A stretch of DNA of 64,000 bases from Batillaria attramentaria (GCA_018292915.2 JACVVK020000378.1:72501-136500), one strand, 5' to 3'; shown: positions 1 to 12,222, numbered from the stretch's first letter. Numbers and translations: made by a program. The notes: generated from the sequence alone by a model not told the origin.

Positions 1-605
1 TAAAAATGGAAACACTCGGTGCTACTCACGTTTATAAAGGGAAACACTCGGTGCTACTCACGTTTAAAAATGGAAACACCCGGTGCTACTCACGTTTAAA
101 AATGGAAACACTCGGTGCTACTCACGTTTAAAAATGGAAACACTCGGTGCTACTCACGTTTAAAAATGGAAACACTCGGTGCTACTCACGTTTAAAAAGG
201 GAAACACTCGGTGCTACTCACGTTTAAAAATGGAAACACTCGGTGCTACTCACGTTTAAAAATGGAAACACTCGGTGCTACTCACGTTTAAAAATGGAAA
301 CACTCAGTGCTACTCACGTTTAAAAATGGAAACACTCGGTGCTACTCACGTTTAAAAATGGAAACACTCGGTGCTACTCACGTTTAAAACAGGAAAACAC
401 TCGGTGCTACTCACATTTAAAAAGGGAAACACTCGGTGCTACTCACGTTTAAAAATGGAAACACTCGGTGCTACTCACGTTTAAAAATGGAAACACTCGG
501 TGCTACTCACGTTTAAAAATGAAAACACTCGGTGCTACGCACGTCTATAAATGGAAACACTCGTTCTACTCACATTTAAAAATGGAAACACTCGGTGCTA
601 ATGTT
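1..605. repeat. 32-bp minisatellite array, truncated at left edge
   Basis: About 19 head-to-tail copies of a 32-bp unit that contains AATGGAAACACTCGGTGCTA followed by CTCACG. Most inner copies are identical or differ by one base (AATGG versus AAGGG). The right-most copies, from about 520, decay with substitutions and small deletions. The array begins at base 1, so its true length is unknown. The homogeneous core and degenerate edge fit unequal exchange or gene conversion. A 77-codon open frame runs out of its end, but it is only repeat translated by chance. Confidence 0.95.
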
Positions 606-1092
606 TGGAAACGCTCTTACCTGGCATTGCTCCTTTTGAAGAGGAGTCACACCAGAAAAACTCGAGTCCATTTTGACTGCACACCCACTCAGAGGCACTG
701 AGACGAGCTGGGAACCGCAATGATCGCTTTAACGCCTAACGCTTTTGTTGGAGATTTTGAGACACTGAATAAGCCGATTTCGCGCCGATTTCAGCCCAGA
801 GACGATGCATTATGAAATTAGTTGGCAGTGATTTGATAGTAGAGGTTATGAAATCAGTCTTGTCCAAGTGTGAAATTTGCTTGGTGCAAGGGTGTGTGTG
901 TGTGGTGACCCTGATACAATTCTCAGTTCGGGTTCATTTTCGTGAATCTCTGGTTGATGAATTCTGTTTCAGTCCAGCGTTCTACGTCATGAAGTGTGAT
1001 ATGAAAGGCAAGATTTGTGCATGCTTATTGTTGGTGTTGATGTATTTAGGCACCCACGATTTCATTTTAGTTTATTTCAGAGGATGGAGGGG

Positions 1093-1094
<2 letters not shown>

Positions 1095-1189
<95 letters not shown>
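1095..1189. repeat. (TG)n(GA)n compound microsatellite
   Basis: About 33 TG units run directly into about 14 GA units. The open frames across it are all low-complexity Val-Cys or Thr-His translations. Confidence 0.97.
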
Positions 1190-1191
<2 letters not shown>

Positions 1192-2508
1192 TATGTATGT
1201 GTGTTTAAACATTGCATTGCTTTGTGATGAATTGCGTGCCTAAACTTTCTCGAGAATATATTTGGATGGCTACTCAATTCGTCGAATTTATCATTATTTA
1301 AAATGACGTTAGCGGATTTGTACTTTTCCAATACTTATACTATTACTTAACCCTTTTTGTGTCTCAGTTTTTGCGTACTTATGAGGCCACGAACTCTTAC
1401 AATAGCTGGATAATAATTTTCTTCCCACTGATATCACACTCGAGTTCACACATCCTTTAATTTATGCACAAGACAGGTTTCAATCTTCTCCAAAACTGGA
1501 GATACGCACGGATACTCGTAATATTCTTCTAATGTGTTAACCTTTTCGATCTGTGTCATTGTTTTTGTTGGATCATTTGGAAGGGAATACACGCAGGAGA
1601 ACTAAACTAAACGAAACGAAACGAAACGAAACTAAACTAAACTAAAGTATCCAGGATAATTTATTATGGTATTTGATGAGATAGAAGCAATGACCAAGTG
1701 TCGAGAAAATCTTATCTAGACAACACCAACGAGATGTGAACCGATACGGCAAACGATGAGCTGGTATGGTACTTAAGAGAGATCCAATATCCAGGGGGCA
1801 CTTAATCTAGTTCTAGGGGTCCCCTTACACTCAGTGGGTCACTTCAGTGTTCTCCTCACCAATGCCCGGGGCCCAATAACTGTGCTGACATCCGGGACAT
1901 CTCCTGCCTCAGGGTCGACCACTCGTCTCGGCACCAGGAGGGATAACTCCACCAGCCTAGGGAAGGCAGATGACGTGGGGCCGCAGTGGCAATCTCGTAT
2001 GGCACATTCACGTCATTATCTCGTCATCAAGACCGCGAGGAGGCAGGTGATGTCATATGTCACACTTGGCTGGTCCCGAGCATCAGTGTCACTGCACGTC
2101 ACGCATGACTGACTTCCACATGCCTGGTCGCACTGATGGACGGGGGTGTGGCTTGACCCCGAGTGCCACCGCAAACCCCCCGTCCAGGAAGCTTGACGCA
2201 TGTCTAATTTCGAACATGTTCAAGTTCAATAAAGCATATTATTTGTCCCAGTAATGATTTTAAAAAAAAGGAAGAAGAAAAACACGAACGCATGCCTATT
2301 TATTTATTTATTTATTTATTTATTTATAAGCAGCTTCAAGTCCAATAAAGCATACTATAATAATGTCATACTAATAAAACATCCGTTTTGTCCCAAGTGA
2401 AACATTTCTGACACCCTCTAGATTAACACATTTTCAATATTGTCTCTTTCAAAATTATTGATTAATTCCGATGCCTGAGGATCTTCAGTCCAAGCGAGGA
2501 AGAAGCCT

Positions 2509-2659
<151 letters not shown>

Positions 2660-3357
2660 CTCCCCCCACAACCCCAAGCCAAGGTTGGAACTCACGACCC
2701 GAGCCCTGACAGTCCAACCCTCAAACCAGCTCGGCTCACCGCACTCCACTCCAGATCATCTCCAACTTCAACAACTTCTAACTGAAGGGTCAATGCCCTT
2801 GCAGCGGTTCATACCCAGAAATACCCCCAGCAGCCACACACAGGTCCGTCATGGCTAGCAGAAACAAAAAAAACTTCAGTAAGTCCTGCTCTCATCTCAT
2901 AAATGCTGCTTAAACTGCCTTCCCAATCACTGACCATCAGTAGCAGAACAAAGAAACGCGCACGCCAAGAATACACACAATAACAAAAGTCTACACAAAG
3001 GGAAAGGATAAAATCGAAAACCCATCGCCAACAGTTGAGAGGCGACTAAGGAGTAATCATATACTCAAGCTAGACGTCAGGACGGAACGGCGTACTGGCT
3101 TGACCAGGGGACACCACTAGCCGTGACATTTCTGGCAGGGGGAATAATCTGGATGGGGTCAACAACAACTGACGGTTTTGAGATACATGTACTCGTGGTT
3201 TTTATTCTCCGCATAGATAAAAACGCTAAGCGCATAACAAACTAATTTAAACCTTCTAAACACTTCATATAAGTAAAAATAAATAAATTATTATTTGATA
3301 ACTAAATAATAATAATAATAATAATAATAGGCAGACGGATGGACGGATGGACAGCTG

Positions 3358-3358
3358 T

Positions 3359-3403
<45 letters not shown>

Positions 3404-3404
3404 C
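3358..3404. repeat. (GATA)n microsatellite
   Basis: About 11 units of the tetranucleotide, preceded by GGATGGAC-type imperfect repeats. Confidence 0.95.
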
Positions 3405-4417
3405 CGCAAAAGTTACGAGAACTGTCCAAATTGCAACTCAGGCGGAATCAGATTTTGAGCTTCGTAAATGGTTCTTGTAAAATTACCATTATTTTTATTT
3501 CATTTTCTTTCGTCGTCGTCGTCGTCGTCGTCGTAGTAGTAGTATCATTAACAGTATCACTAATACTGCTGTTACTACTACAACTACAGCTTCTACTGCC
3601 TTATGTGCCTTTTAATTGTCGTGGCACTTGTAAAATTACAAGTATTTTTTTTTCTTTTGTGTGTGTGTGTGGGGGGGGGGGGGCGGGGGGGGGGTGTTGT
3701 AGTAGTAGTAGTAGTAGTATCACTAATACTGCCATCACTACGACAACTACAGCTTCTACTGCCTTATGTGCCTTTTAAGTGTCGTTCAAACCACACCTTT
3801 CCTTTCGTTTGAGCGTTCCAAGCCTCAGCACCTAAACTAGGAAGAAGACCCTACCCTTCCTCTCATACCTAGACGCTATCTCTTACGTTCTAGGAATAGA
3901 CGGAACTCGCGCGCCGCAAAACCCATTGATTGGTTCTGATGCCTGAAAATGGCCGCTGGGTCCACACTTGACCCAGAACCTGATGACAAAGAGTGGCTGG
4001 TGAGTAGGGTTCAGTCGTAGGAAGCTATAAGACTTGGGAGTGTTGACATAGCGAGTGTCAGATGGCAATGGCCGGAGTTTTGACAGGGTGCTAATAACGT
4101 TCTGTTTGGAGCTGCGTCCATTGTCCGCTGTGCAGTCAGTGTCTTCTTGACTGACCTGTTATGTGTGTTTGCGCGTCAGTTGTCGAGTGTTACATGTGTG
4201 AGTGTTGTTGTTGTTGTTGTTGCGGTTAAAACGTTTCAGCAACAGAACTTTTTTTTTTTTTTTTTTTTGGGGGGGGGGGGGGGTAACGATGTCTGACATT
4301 TTTATTATGGCGGTTGTTTTTGTTGTTGTTGTTGTTTTCGTCGTAGTTGTTGGTAAGTGCATAGAGCTCCCCTAAATAGCCGCTGTACAAATCCCCATTA
4401 TTATTATTATTATTATT

Positions 4418-4492
4418 CCTTTCGGGAAATTCGGCCGTTCAGAGCGCATCTACTAAGTCCGACTCGCTACCTGTTAGATCACCGCTCACCCC
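4418..4492 (-). mobile_element. SINE-C fragment (tRNA-like head)
   Basis: Read on the minus strand it begins GAGCGGTGATCTAAC, has GTCGGACTTAGTAG, and ends in GGCCGAATTTCCCGAAAGG beside an ATT microsatellite. Related copies lie at 4711-4788 and 59506-59646. The head has the look of a tRNA 5' half with an A-box-like GTGATCTAAC segment. It is bordered on both sides by (ATT)n tracts. The family is defined here only from these three copies. Confidence 0.6.
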
Positions 4493-4710
4493 CTATTATT
4501 ATTATTATTATTATTGTTGTTGTCCCACGACTGCATGTATTTCGTATTGTGAAATTCGTAACTCAAGCAAAAGGTTTGCTGCTGGTTTGTCGTTGAGTTG
4601 TTGTTGTTGTTGTTGTTTTGTTGTTGTCGTTTTTTCACACCCCTGCCAGATAGTTATGCACCTCTTCTGACACCCGAATCCTCAGTCTTTCACCTGCTAG
4701 GATTATTATT

Positions 4711-4788
4711 TCTTTCGGGAAATTCGGCCGTTCAGTGGCGCATCTGCTAAGTCCGACGCCCTGCCTATTAGATCCCCGCTCACCCCCT
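4711..4788 (-). mobile_element. SINE-C fragment, second copy
   Basis: Same layout as 4418-4492: the + strand shows TTCGGGAAATTCGGCCGTTC through ACCCCGCTCACCCCC-like sequence, next to an ATT tract. It lies 220 bp from the first copy in the same orientation, so local duplication is possible. Confidence 0.6.
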
Positions 4789-5011
4789 AATATTATATAA
4801 TCATGTTAGTTCCCCCCCCCCTCCTCCTCCTCCTCCTCCTCTCCCCTCCCCACTCGTGATTTTCTGCCGGTACTGGTTTCAGCTTATTCATTTTTCTTTT
4901 CAACAACAACAATCAAAAGGCCAGCTTATCGAGCCCGTGCCAGGGTAACTGGCTTGCGAGCCCACTACAATGGAAAACAAAGGCAGAGGAGTACTTAGAG
5001 AAATACGGCAT

Positions 5012-5068
5012 AAGGGACGCAACTCGCTTGTCAAGTAAAATCTGAATTCTCCACGAGTTGCGTCCCTT
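5012..5068. repeat. 15-bp inverted repeat (hairpin)
   Basis: AAGGGACGCAACTCG at 5012-5026 is perfectly complementary to CGAGTTGCGTCCCTT at 5054-5068, with a 27-nt loop. It lies just before the (CAAT)n tract. Function unknown. Confidence 0.85.
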
Positions 5069-5135
5069 TTCGGCTGGTCGCTCTGCCCTTGGCATACAGC
5101 GACTTCCGACTGACATTCGTGCTGATACCGCTCTG

Positions 5136-5136
<1 letters not shown>

Positions 5137-5204
<68 letters not shown>
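5137..5204. repeat. (TCAA)n microsatellite
   Basis: About 17 perfect tetranucleotide units. Confidence 0.97.
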
Positions 5205-5205
<1 letters not shown>

Positions 5206-5641
5206 GTGCGGATCAGTGACGAAAGTTCCTTTTAATACTCAGTATTGCGTGAAGCCCTGGCGAAGGTTCAGGTTCACTGTGAACAAAATCAGCAAAGTTT
5301 CACGTGAACTGAACTGAGATTTTGAGACGAAAATCATAAGAAGCGCAAACAATTGGATTTAGTTTAGCAATAAGTAATTCAAAATATGTTATTTCACAAA
5401 TACCTGATGAAAAAAATGCTTTGTCATCTGCACATACGGTAAGTTTTGTTGTTTTGTTTGTTTGTTTGTCTGTCTGTTTTTTGTTTGTTTGTTTGTTCTT
5501 TTCTCTTCCAAAATATGACGACTTAGTCTTTGTAAAAGAAGACATAATGAGACAGAACATCAGCCTGTTTCAACTGGCATATATGCGTGTGTGCGTGCGT
5601 GTTTGTTTGTGTGCTTACTTCTGTGTGTGTGCTCACCTCTC

Positions 5642-5644
5642 TCT

Positions 5645-5689
<45 letters not shown>

Positions 5690-5692
5690 TGT

Positions 5693-5724
<32 letters not shown>
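5642..5724. repeat. (TG)n microsatellite
   Basis: TG tract with one GTGGTG interruption, flanked by short CT and GA tracts. The 197-codon open frame across it (5421-6014) is low complexity and not credible as a gene. Confidence 0.95.
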
Positions 5725-5725
<1 letters not shown>

Positions 5726-5999
5726 AGAGAGAGAGGGGCTGCAAGCGAGAGTGAAGGTAAAGTACAGTTTATGCCATCAACGACATTGCATAATTCTTCT
5801 GTTTCCCTACTGCAGTAATATCTCTCCATTTAGGACTCCAAACGACTCCTTTTCAACCGAGACAGAGTGTTTGCACAGTTGGGTAGTCATTTCCAAAACC
5901 CACACTATCACTGAAGCCGGTAAACGCAACCTTACTCGCAGAAATGCAAATCAGTTCCAGACACCGGTTCGCCCGCAAACTCACACTAACAGAAGTCAA

Positions 6000-6450
6000 A
6001 TTTACCTTGCATAATGCGCCCGCTAAATGCCACATTGCGTCGCAGCACCAATGCCCCGGGCCCGCCAAACTGCGCGTGATTGCAATGAATTCTCGTCCGC
6101 TATTGCATGACGCGGTCCCATCATGCCAGTTTCACTCCAGCACGTGCAGGTCTCTTCGCTGCACACGCGCGGACGTCGCGTGGGGTCACTCCATCACTGC
6201 CGCGCGCGCTGTGACGCGCCGTTGCTTGGCGATATTTGGAGAAAAAACAACTAGTGCATGAGAGGCCCGGCAAAGTACAGTGGGGCTGAATTGGGGACCG
6301 AGCTAAAGTAAGGAGCGCGCATGCGTGCAGTCACCAAAACGAGCAGTTTTCACGCGGTGCGTGTTGCCCCTCGGTCAAAGGGACTGTCATTACGTGTCAT
6401 TTTCTGAGAGGCTCGCGCGAGGGTAATTCGCGGTTATCTACCTTGCCCTG
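6000..6450. promoter_or_regulatory. CpG-rich segment, possible regulatory region
   Basis: This stretch is much richer in CG than its neighbours. It contains GCGCGGACGTCGCG near 6170, GCGCGCGCTGTGACGCGCC near 6200, and GCGCATGCGT near 6317, which matches the NRF1-type palindrome GCGCATGCGC at nine of ten positions. No coding exon is visible in or next to it. It lies 11.5 kb upstream of Hox1. Whether it is an enhancer, an unannotated promoter or a GC-rich repeat cannot be told from sequence. Confidence 0.3.
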
Positions 6451-6545
6451 CACGCGATCGGGATGGTTGGTACCAGTGGTTGGGAGGAGGGGTCCTCACT
6501 TTGTGGTGGAGCACAAACTTCACTCCATGGTACATTGCATTGTTG

Positions 6546-6987
6546 AGTGGGTGGGTGTTTGGGGGTTTAACGTCCTTTTCCACCACATAGGGTGATAGCA
6601 GCTATGGGACTTTCGGCCGTAACTTGACACAACTTGACGGTTCCTCGTGATCAGTGATACAGCAGCTACATAACCCATTGCCGTCGCTGATCAGTCCAGT
6701 GCCGGGTATCAATTCAACAGGACAATGAACTGAACCTACAGTAGATCAGCTTGCTAAGTTGATACACAATTATGTACACTCAGTGGCAGGACTTTCCAGT
6801 AGACCGAAACGCTATGCCGCAGAGGTATATACTGTTGTTCCAGCTGCATTACCCGGTGCCGGATCACTGACTCAAAGACGGGGCAACGATGAAAAAGCCA
6901 GCACAAATATTTGGCCCCAGCCGGGATCGAACTCACAACCCGAGCATTGAGAGTCCAACGCTCTACCGTTCGACCACCCCGGCTCCC
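6546..6987 (-). mobile_element. SINE-A copy split by an insertion of about 260 bp
   Basis: The 3' end of a minus-strand SINE-A copy (GTTTAACGTCCTTTTCCACC) occupies about 6546-6600. The rest of the element, from AAAGACGGGGCAACGATGAA to the head CACCCCGGCTCCC, resumes at about 6870-6987. The intervening bases resemble no part of SINE-A. The simplest reading is an insertion into an older SINE; a rearrangement is the alternative. Confidence 0.8.
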
Positions 6988-7080
6988 TTGCATTGTTGAA
7001 AAAAATTAAAATCATTAAACAGAAATCTAGTAATAGTCGATGTTAACATATGTCGTACCGCTCATGAGTATCCCACGTTG

Positions 7081-7082
<2 letters not shown>

Positions 7083-7131
<49 letters not shown>
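7083..7131. repeat. (CT)n microsatellite
   Basis: About 24 CT units with no interruption. Confidence 0.97.
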
Positions 7132-7134
<3 letters not shown>

Positions 7135-7591
7135 CGGTTTTGGCCCTTTATGCGAAAATGAGGCAAATTTTACGATTCCTTAGTTCGAAGCTGTTATGCT
7201 GTTTCCCACGTAGAAAAATGTTTCATTTGACCATTGCAACCATCTTCGCGACTTTGTGGCTTCTAATATTAGAGAAATACGACTTTCTTTGAACCTACAG
7301 TCCATTTCTTAATAGTCTGGGACTAAAAATTAAAAAAAAAAAAACGTACAAAAAAATAGCGCCGTCTTGTTGGTCCTCGGTCTGCAACGAAATAACGTTC
7401 TCTGCGGTACGCGGTACACTTCTAGAACAACTCATTCGCTGGCCAGGGTCACCACAATAGTCTCAGATGCTATACTGTGACCCTAGTGACTGATTCTGAT
7501 ACACACAGTCAGCGCATTTGATGAAAAGTGTTCCACACGCTGATGTAGGGCGAAGGACACAAATACACAGGGTCTCAAAATGCCTATATAT

Positions 7592-8023
7592 TTGCCTATA
7601 TCCCTTTCTGAACTCCTTCATTGTTACACTCCATCCAGGCAGTTACGTAGCTCCTCTGACACTAAAGTTCTGCGCACCCCCTCAGTAAGAACTAAAACAT
7701 AATTATGGTCAGAGATCCTTTTCCTTTCAGGCTGCAGCCCTTTGGAATCAACTTCCTAAACCACTTAGACACACAGAGTCCAATGCCAGTTTCAAACGCT
7801 GTCTTAAAACCCACCTATTTAAAACTGATAACTGATCTACCCTGCCCTTCCACACCATGTCAGCCTACTTGTTGAGGGTTATTGTTTAAATGTTCCCTGT
7901 GAGTCTGTGCATGTGTATGAAAGCTGTTTATTGTGCGGTGTATGTAGTTATTATGTACGGCGCTTAGAGCTTGTGTCATTTACATGTATAGACGCCTTAT
8001 AAGTCTTTATTATTATTATTATT
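7592..8023 (+). mobile_element. LINE 3' end: broken reverse-transcriptase C-terminus plus 3' UTR
   Basis: Across about 7595-7835 the + strand translates to pieces typical of the C-terminal end of L2/CR1-like non-LTR retrotransposon ORF2 proteins: ISLSELLHCYTPSRQLRSSS, then, after a frame change near 7700, YGQRSFSFQAAALWNQLPKP and FKRCLKTHLFKTDN, with a TGA stop at 7833-7835. The 3' UTR contains GGCGCTTAGAGC and ends in an ATT microsatellite at about 8007-8023. It is 5'-truncated and frame-shifted, so dead, as most LINE copies are. The clade call is from remembered family features and should be tested. Confidence 0.8.
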
Positions 8024-9592
8024 CCCTATTAGCCTCAGGCATCATAGTCACCCCAAAAAATGCTTCATTCTGGAAACAATTACTACCATGAACAGACCAT
8101 TCAAAGGCACGCACCTGACAGGGGTTTAAAAAAATTGAATGTCTCCTTTCCGCTCAGGCCTCGCTGGAGTAATGCACGTCTACTTTCTCTTTAGGCCAGA
8201 GAGGCAGTTCACACAAAACCGCTTGCCTCACTTGTGTCCCACCTCTGTGCAAAAAGTCCCAGCTTCACTGGCAGCTTGCCTCTTTTTGTGACCGCCTCCC
8301 ATGCACCTTGACCTGCATAACACAAAAATCATGGAAATCACGCTGTTTCATGACAACACAAATCACTACAGACTAGCACACTAGCCAAACAGGGAACCTC
8401 AAACAAACACAAAACATGACTCCACCGTCAATTTGTGTCCTTACGCCTGTATTCCTTTATTTTATTTTATTTTATTTTATTTATTTATTTATTTATTTTT
8501 TGCTGCCCCAACTCTTTGCCAGCTCCAGTGGTATTCCTCCCAGGTCATGGGGTGAAACCCGGCCACGGAGAACTCGAAAGCTGGGACAATTTTTTTTATT
8601 ATGGATGGAGATGATGGAGATGAGGATGATGGTAAGATGATGCTATGGAGGTCCATGTGGTTTGGCACTGCGGGACAGGGCCGCATTCCACGCTTCCTGT
8701 CATAAATATCCCGGCTTTAACTAGGCCCGGGAACTACGGCACCTGCGGTGCCGGCCGTGTAATCATCCACATCATAAGACGTGTCATTCTAAGGGAAGCA
8801 CCCCCAAAATTGCACCCGCCTGTATTCCTTTCGGCTTCCGTATTGAGACTTTCATGTATACCGATAAAATATAGTGGTTCCTGCCGGCACCAGTCTTGGT
8901 AGTGCATGAATCACCAACCCTGTCACCCGTGCAACGTTTTCTTCGGTCGTCGTTCCACCACCGAGTAAAAGAAAGGAAAAACAACTCCATTCAGTTCAAA
9001 CGACGAAGGGGCATTACTCTCACCGGTTATGGAAAGGGGACATAATCATCAGCGACTGCTGTCAAAATCCAGTTCCTGTCAAACAAGTGCCACTTTACCG
9101 CTCCAGAGGCAGCTCAATAAATTCTCTGGGTAAAGAAATTCTCATAGCGCGGCATCAGCAGAGGCTCTATTGAGGTGCCTGTTAATGTTTCCCGCCAAAT
9201 GACAGCTCTGTCGATATCTCAAGCTTGATACCCGCCACCCGAGTTTGCACTGGACGCTTGAGTAACAGCGGTCAAAGAAGCCTACTTCATGATGAACAAA
9301 TCCCACTGTGCCAGACAAGATTTGGCACAAACGCTGCCAGTAACTACTCAGTGGTCTCCCCTTAGTTTATTTTTGGGGGTTTGGAAATATACACTGTTGA
9401 CATCCACCCGCATGTGCCTTTAAGGCCCGCCCTAATTTTGAGTCCACCGCGGACTGCAAACCGCCATAGCGGCGCACTAAGGCCCTCTGCCTCCTGTGTT
9501 GGACATCACGTTGAGACAGTTCCACTGCACCCAGGAACTGTTTCCGTTGATTGTATTACTGGATCCGTTTCTACAACAGGTCCATCAGTGAG
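8024..9592. other. Intergenic block, no gene seen
   Basis: Mostly unclassified DNA. It has a TTTTA/TTTA tract at about 8457-8497. Short open frames here have no recognisable domain and no splice context. Confidence 0.5.
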
Positions 9593-9765
9593 GGGGAGTC
9601 GGGATAGCTGAATGGTAGAGCGTTGGACTTTCAATGCTCGGGTCGAAAGTTCCAATCCCGGATGGGGCCAAATATTGTGTTGACCTGTTTCTCGTTGCCC
9701 CGTCTTTGATATCACCCTTATGTGGTGGAAAAGGACGTTAAACTCCCAAACATCCAACCCAACCC
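9593..9765 (+). mobile_element. SINE-A copy, near full length
   Basis: Head GTCGGGATAGCTGAATGGTA, B-box region TTCCAATCCCGG (mutated from TTCGAATCCCGG), body TCGTTGCCCCGTCTTTGAT, and 3' end GGACGTTAAACTCCCAAACA with a CCAACCC tail. Confidence 0.92.
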
Positions 9766-10228
9766 GTCACAGTGAAGGATGCATCAAATCAGAGCCTCCC
9801 CAGTCTGACTGCACTGAATCGTGTTCAGTTGGACTATTCGCTTTTTCCCTTAGGATAACTGCCCCTTCTCCCCATAACGTGCTTGTTACGGTCGTCTTCA
9901 ATCGCTCTTGTGGCGTGGACGTTAAACCCTAGCTTACCTATCTACCATGTGTTGGGCTTGACCGTGTGATAGCCGAGCCGTGCATTTTAGCTTATACCTC
10001 AGCAACGACGGCTAGGAAAAGACTCTTATTTTGCACAAATCTTCATGATTTTTTCCCCCGCAATCAGCCGAGGTCGGTTTGTGAGCAGTTATCAATTGTC
10101 ACTTTCTTTATTTGTTGAGCAGCATTCTTAGCTTGGTTTGGTGAGGGTGAGCTGTATTACTGTTTTGAAGTATGGGTGGGGTGGTTTGGCTTCAGTGGTG
10201 TCCAGCCGTTTGTGCATTGGTTGTGTCA

Positions 10229-10299
<71 letters not shown>
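10229..10299. repeat. (AC)n microsatellite
   Basis: About 35 AC units. Confidence 0.97.
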
Positions 10300-10300
<1 letters not shown>

Positions 10301-10686
10301 ACGTATAGTGTCATTCCTGGTTCTGACCTTACTGACCAGAGAAACCAAATAACACAACAGGACACAAAAGGGGTTGGGCGAGCGGAGGGGTCTGGGGGGG
10401 GGGGGGAGACACTTCATGAGTAACACCCATCGAATACTTTCCTCTTTTAAAAAGAGGTTCTTACTCTGTCCCCTAACAAACGACAAGGGGACATAATTTT
10501 TATCGTGCGGCGCCTTTTCCCGACAGTGAAGACAGCTGATTGACAGAAGCAACCCAGAGGCGCAAATATCTGGGCCGCTTAGGATCTCGCCATTGTCTCC
10601 ATCCCCCTCCCAGAGGACCGTCCCATAACGAGGCTCACCTCTCTAGGTGCACATCAAGCGGGCCGCACGGGCCATTACCGTGCATG

Positions 10687-10717
10687 TGACGTCATGCATG
10701 ATGCGCGCTGATGACGT
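10687..10717. promoter_or_regulatory. Clustered CRE-like motifs
   Basis: A perfect palindromic CRE core, TGACGTCA, at 10687-10694 is followed by a half site TGACGT at 10712-10717 in a CpG-rich patch (about 10650-10745). ATF/CREB binding is known for this core. There is no gene beside it, so the role is speculative. Confidence 0.3.
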
Positions 10718-11003
10718 AGCCTGGAGCTACGCGCTCCCTTGGGCGGCTGGGTGTCAGTGTGGATTTAGCATTAGAGACGTCTTACGTGCTCCCTTCCCAC
10801 TTTGCTGTCGGTGACTGTCCTTCTCCTGAAATGCCTCTGAGCATGTTTTGATATGACTATGCAGACTGAACTTACAGTGGCCGAAAAATGTCACTTTTAA
10901 AGGTACATGCATAACATTACTTTGTATGCGAATGAAGACTTAGTGACCCTCCCTTTTGACATTGTGACCGTTTTTTTCTAACTCTGCGGTCTGTGATATT
11001 ACA

Positions 11004-11200
11004 CATGTTTAGTAGGACTTCGTAAGGAGGACTTCGCTGAGCAGCGTAACCCATTTACATGTAAATTACGCTCACACGGCAGAAGCCGCGAGTGGCTAAC
11101 GCGCTGCGATTAGCGAATGGTACCCCTAACACGCCAAATTTACATGTAAATGGGTTACGCTGCTCAGCGAAGTCCTCCTTACGAAGTCCTACTAAATATG
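11004..11200. mobile_element. MITE-like element with 64-bp inverted repeats
   Basis: The left arm 11004-11067 (CATGTTTAGTAGGACTTCG at its outer end) and right arm 11137-11200 are complementary over about 64 bp with about one mismatch, separated by a 69-bp centre. The outermost 9-10 bases read TTTAGTAGG and CCTACTAAA. There is no transposase, so it would be non-autonomous. A target-site duplication is not unambiguous; ATG on each side is possible. The near-identity of the arms suggests recent insertion or selection on pairing. Confidence 0.8.
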
Positions 11201-12066
11201 CCTGTTGAAGTTTGGCAGACGCTGGAGACGACGTACAGTAGTTGGGAAACTCTTTGGCAGCCTGGAGGATCTACAGCACACGAGAGCTTTCACACAATAA
11301 ACCAGTGTTATCACCTGAGTGATTGAGAAGAACAAGAAGAAGGATAAGAGATTGAAGAAGTCAGACGTGTAATATCCCTACTATTATTGGCGCTCTGACG
11401 CCGCCGCTCGGCTAAAAACAGAGTAAACATACTGCATGTCTACAGGCTTACAGTTGTTTTTTCCCCCCGACGAGTTCTGACCCAGGTATAGCCTGTAATG
11501 TTATGATCGGACTTAATGAACAGTCTCGAGAGTGCAGCTTCCATGCGTTCCCGTATGTTATACGTGCATCTTGTACTTTAAACTTGGTATAGAAGTAGTG
11601 TATCCGCGATAGGAATTAGAGCCCACTTACATAATCAGGGCCCGTATGTAATAGTCGAGGTTAAGGCTTTTAGCCCCGGGTTAGAGTCTAACCTCGAACT
11701 AAACTAGCTCTAGGGTTAAATTTTCTGCTGTTTTTTTTTTTTTTTTTTTTTTGTTATTGTCGTTTGTTTGTTTTTTTCAAGAAGAGGGCCCATTCTAGCA
11801 AGGTGCCTAAGCCACTATAGAAGGAATTTTTCTACATTTCTTGCTTCCTTTCTTATTTAATTTTGCTTTTGGGTTTCTTTTGTCCTAGTCTGGGTTAGGC
11901 CTGTAGCTGTGGGTTAAATTAAACTCGACCTTTACATACGGGCCCAGTTCGTTTGATTTCAACAGCACTGTCAAAATCAGCTCTAATCTGGTTTGCTAGT
12001 TTGAGGACGGTTCATCTCCGTCCTTCCTTCGTTCCCTTTTACAATGTCAAAACAAAGACTGCGAGG
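11201..12066. other. Intergenic block, no gene seen
   Basis: Unclassified AT-rich DNA with a poly-T run at about 11731-11752. Nothing codes. Confidence 0.5.
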
Positions 12067-12222
12067 AACCGGGATAGCCGACCGATTCAACGCTGGACTT
12101 CCAATGCTCGGCGCGTGGGTTCGAGGCAAGATATCTGTGGTGACCTTTTTCTCGTTGCCCCGTCTTGGTCATCACCTTTCTTTGGTTGAAAAAAGACGTT
12201 AAACCTCAAACACCCACCCACC
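12067..12222 (+). mobile_element. SINE-A copy, diverged
   Basis: ACCGGGATAGCCGACCGATT head, body TTCTCGTTGCCCCGTCTTGG, 3' end AGACGTTAAACCTCAAACAC and a CCCACC tail. The segment between B box and body is shortened. Confidence 0.88.

Noticed and set aside
1..605. Possible CRISPR-like array
   Set aside because: The 32-bp units are directly adjacent with no unique spacers, and the genome is eukaryotic.
2219..2360. Two AATAAA motifs with similar flanks as a gene 3' end
   Set aside because: No coding exon precedes them on the + strand; AATAAA is common in AT-rich DNA.
5421..6014. 197-codon + strand frame
   Set aside because: Most of it is (TG)n and TTTG repeat translation.
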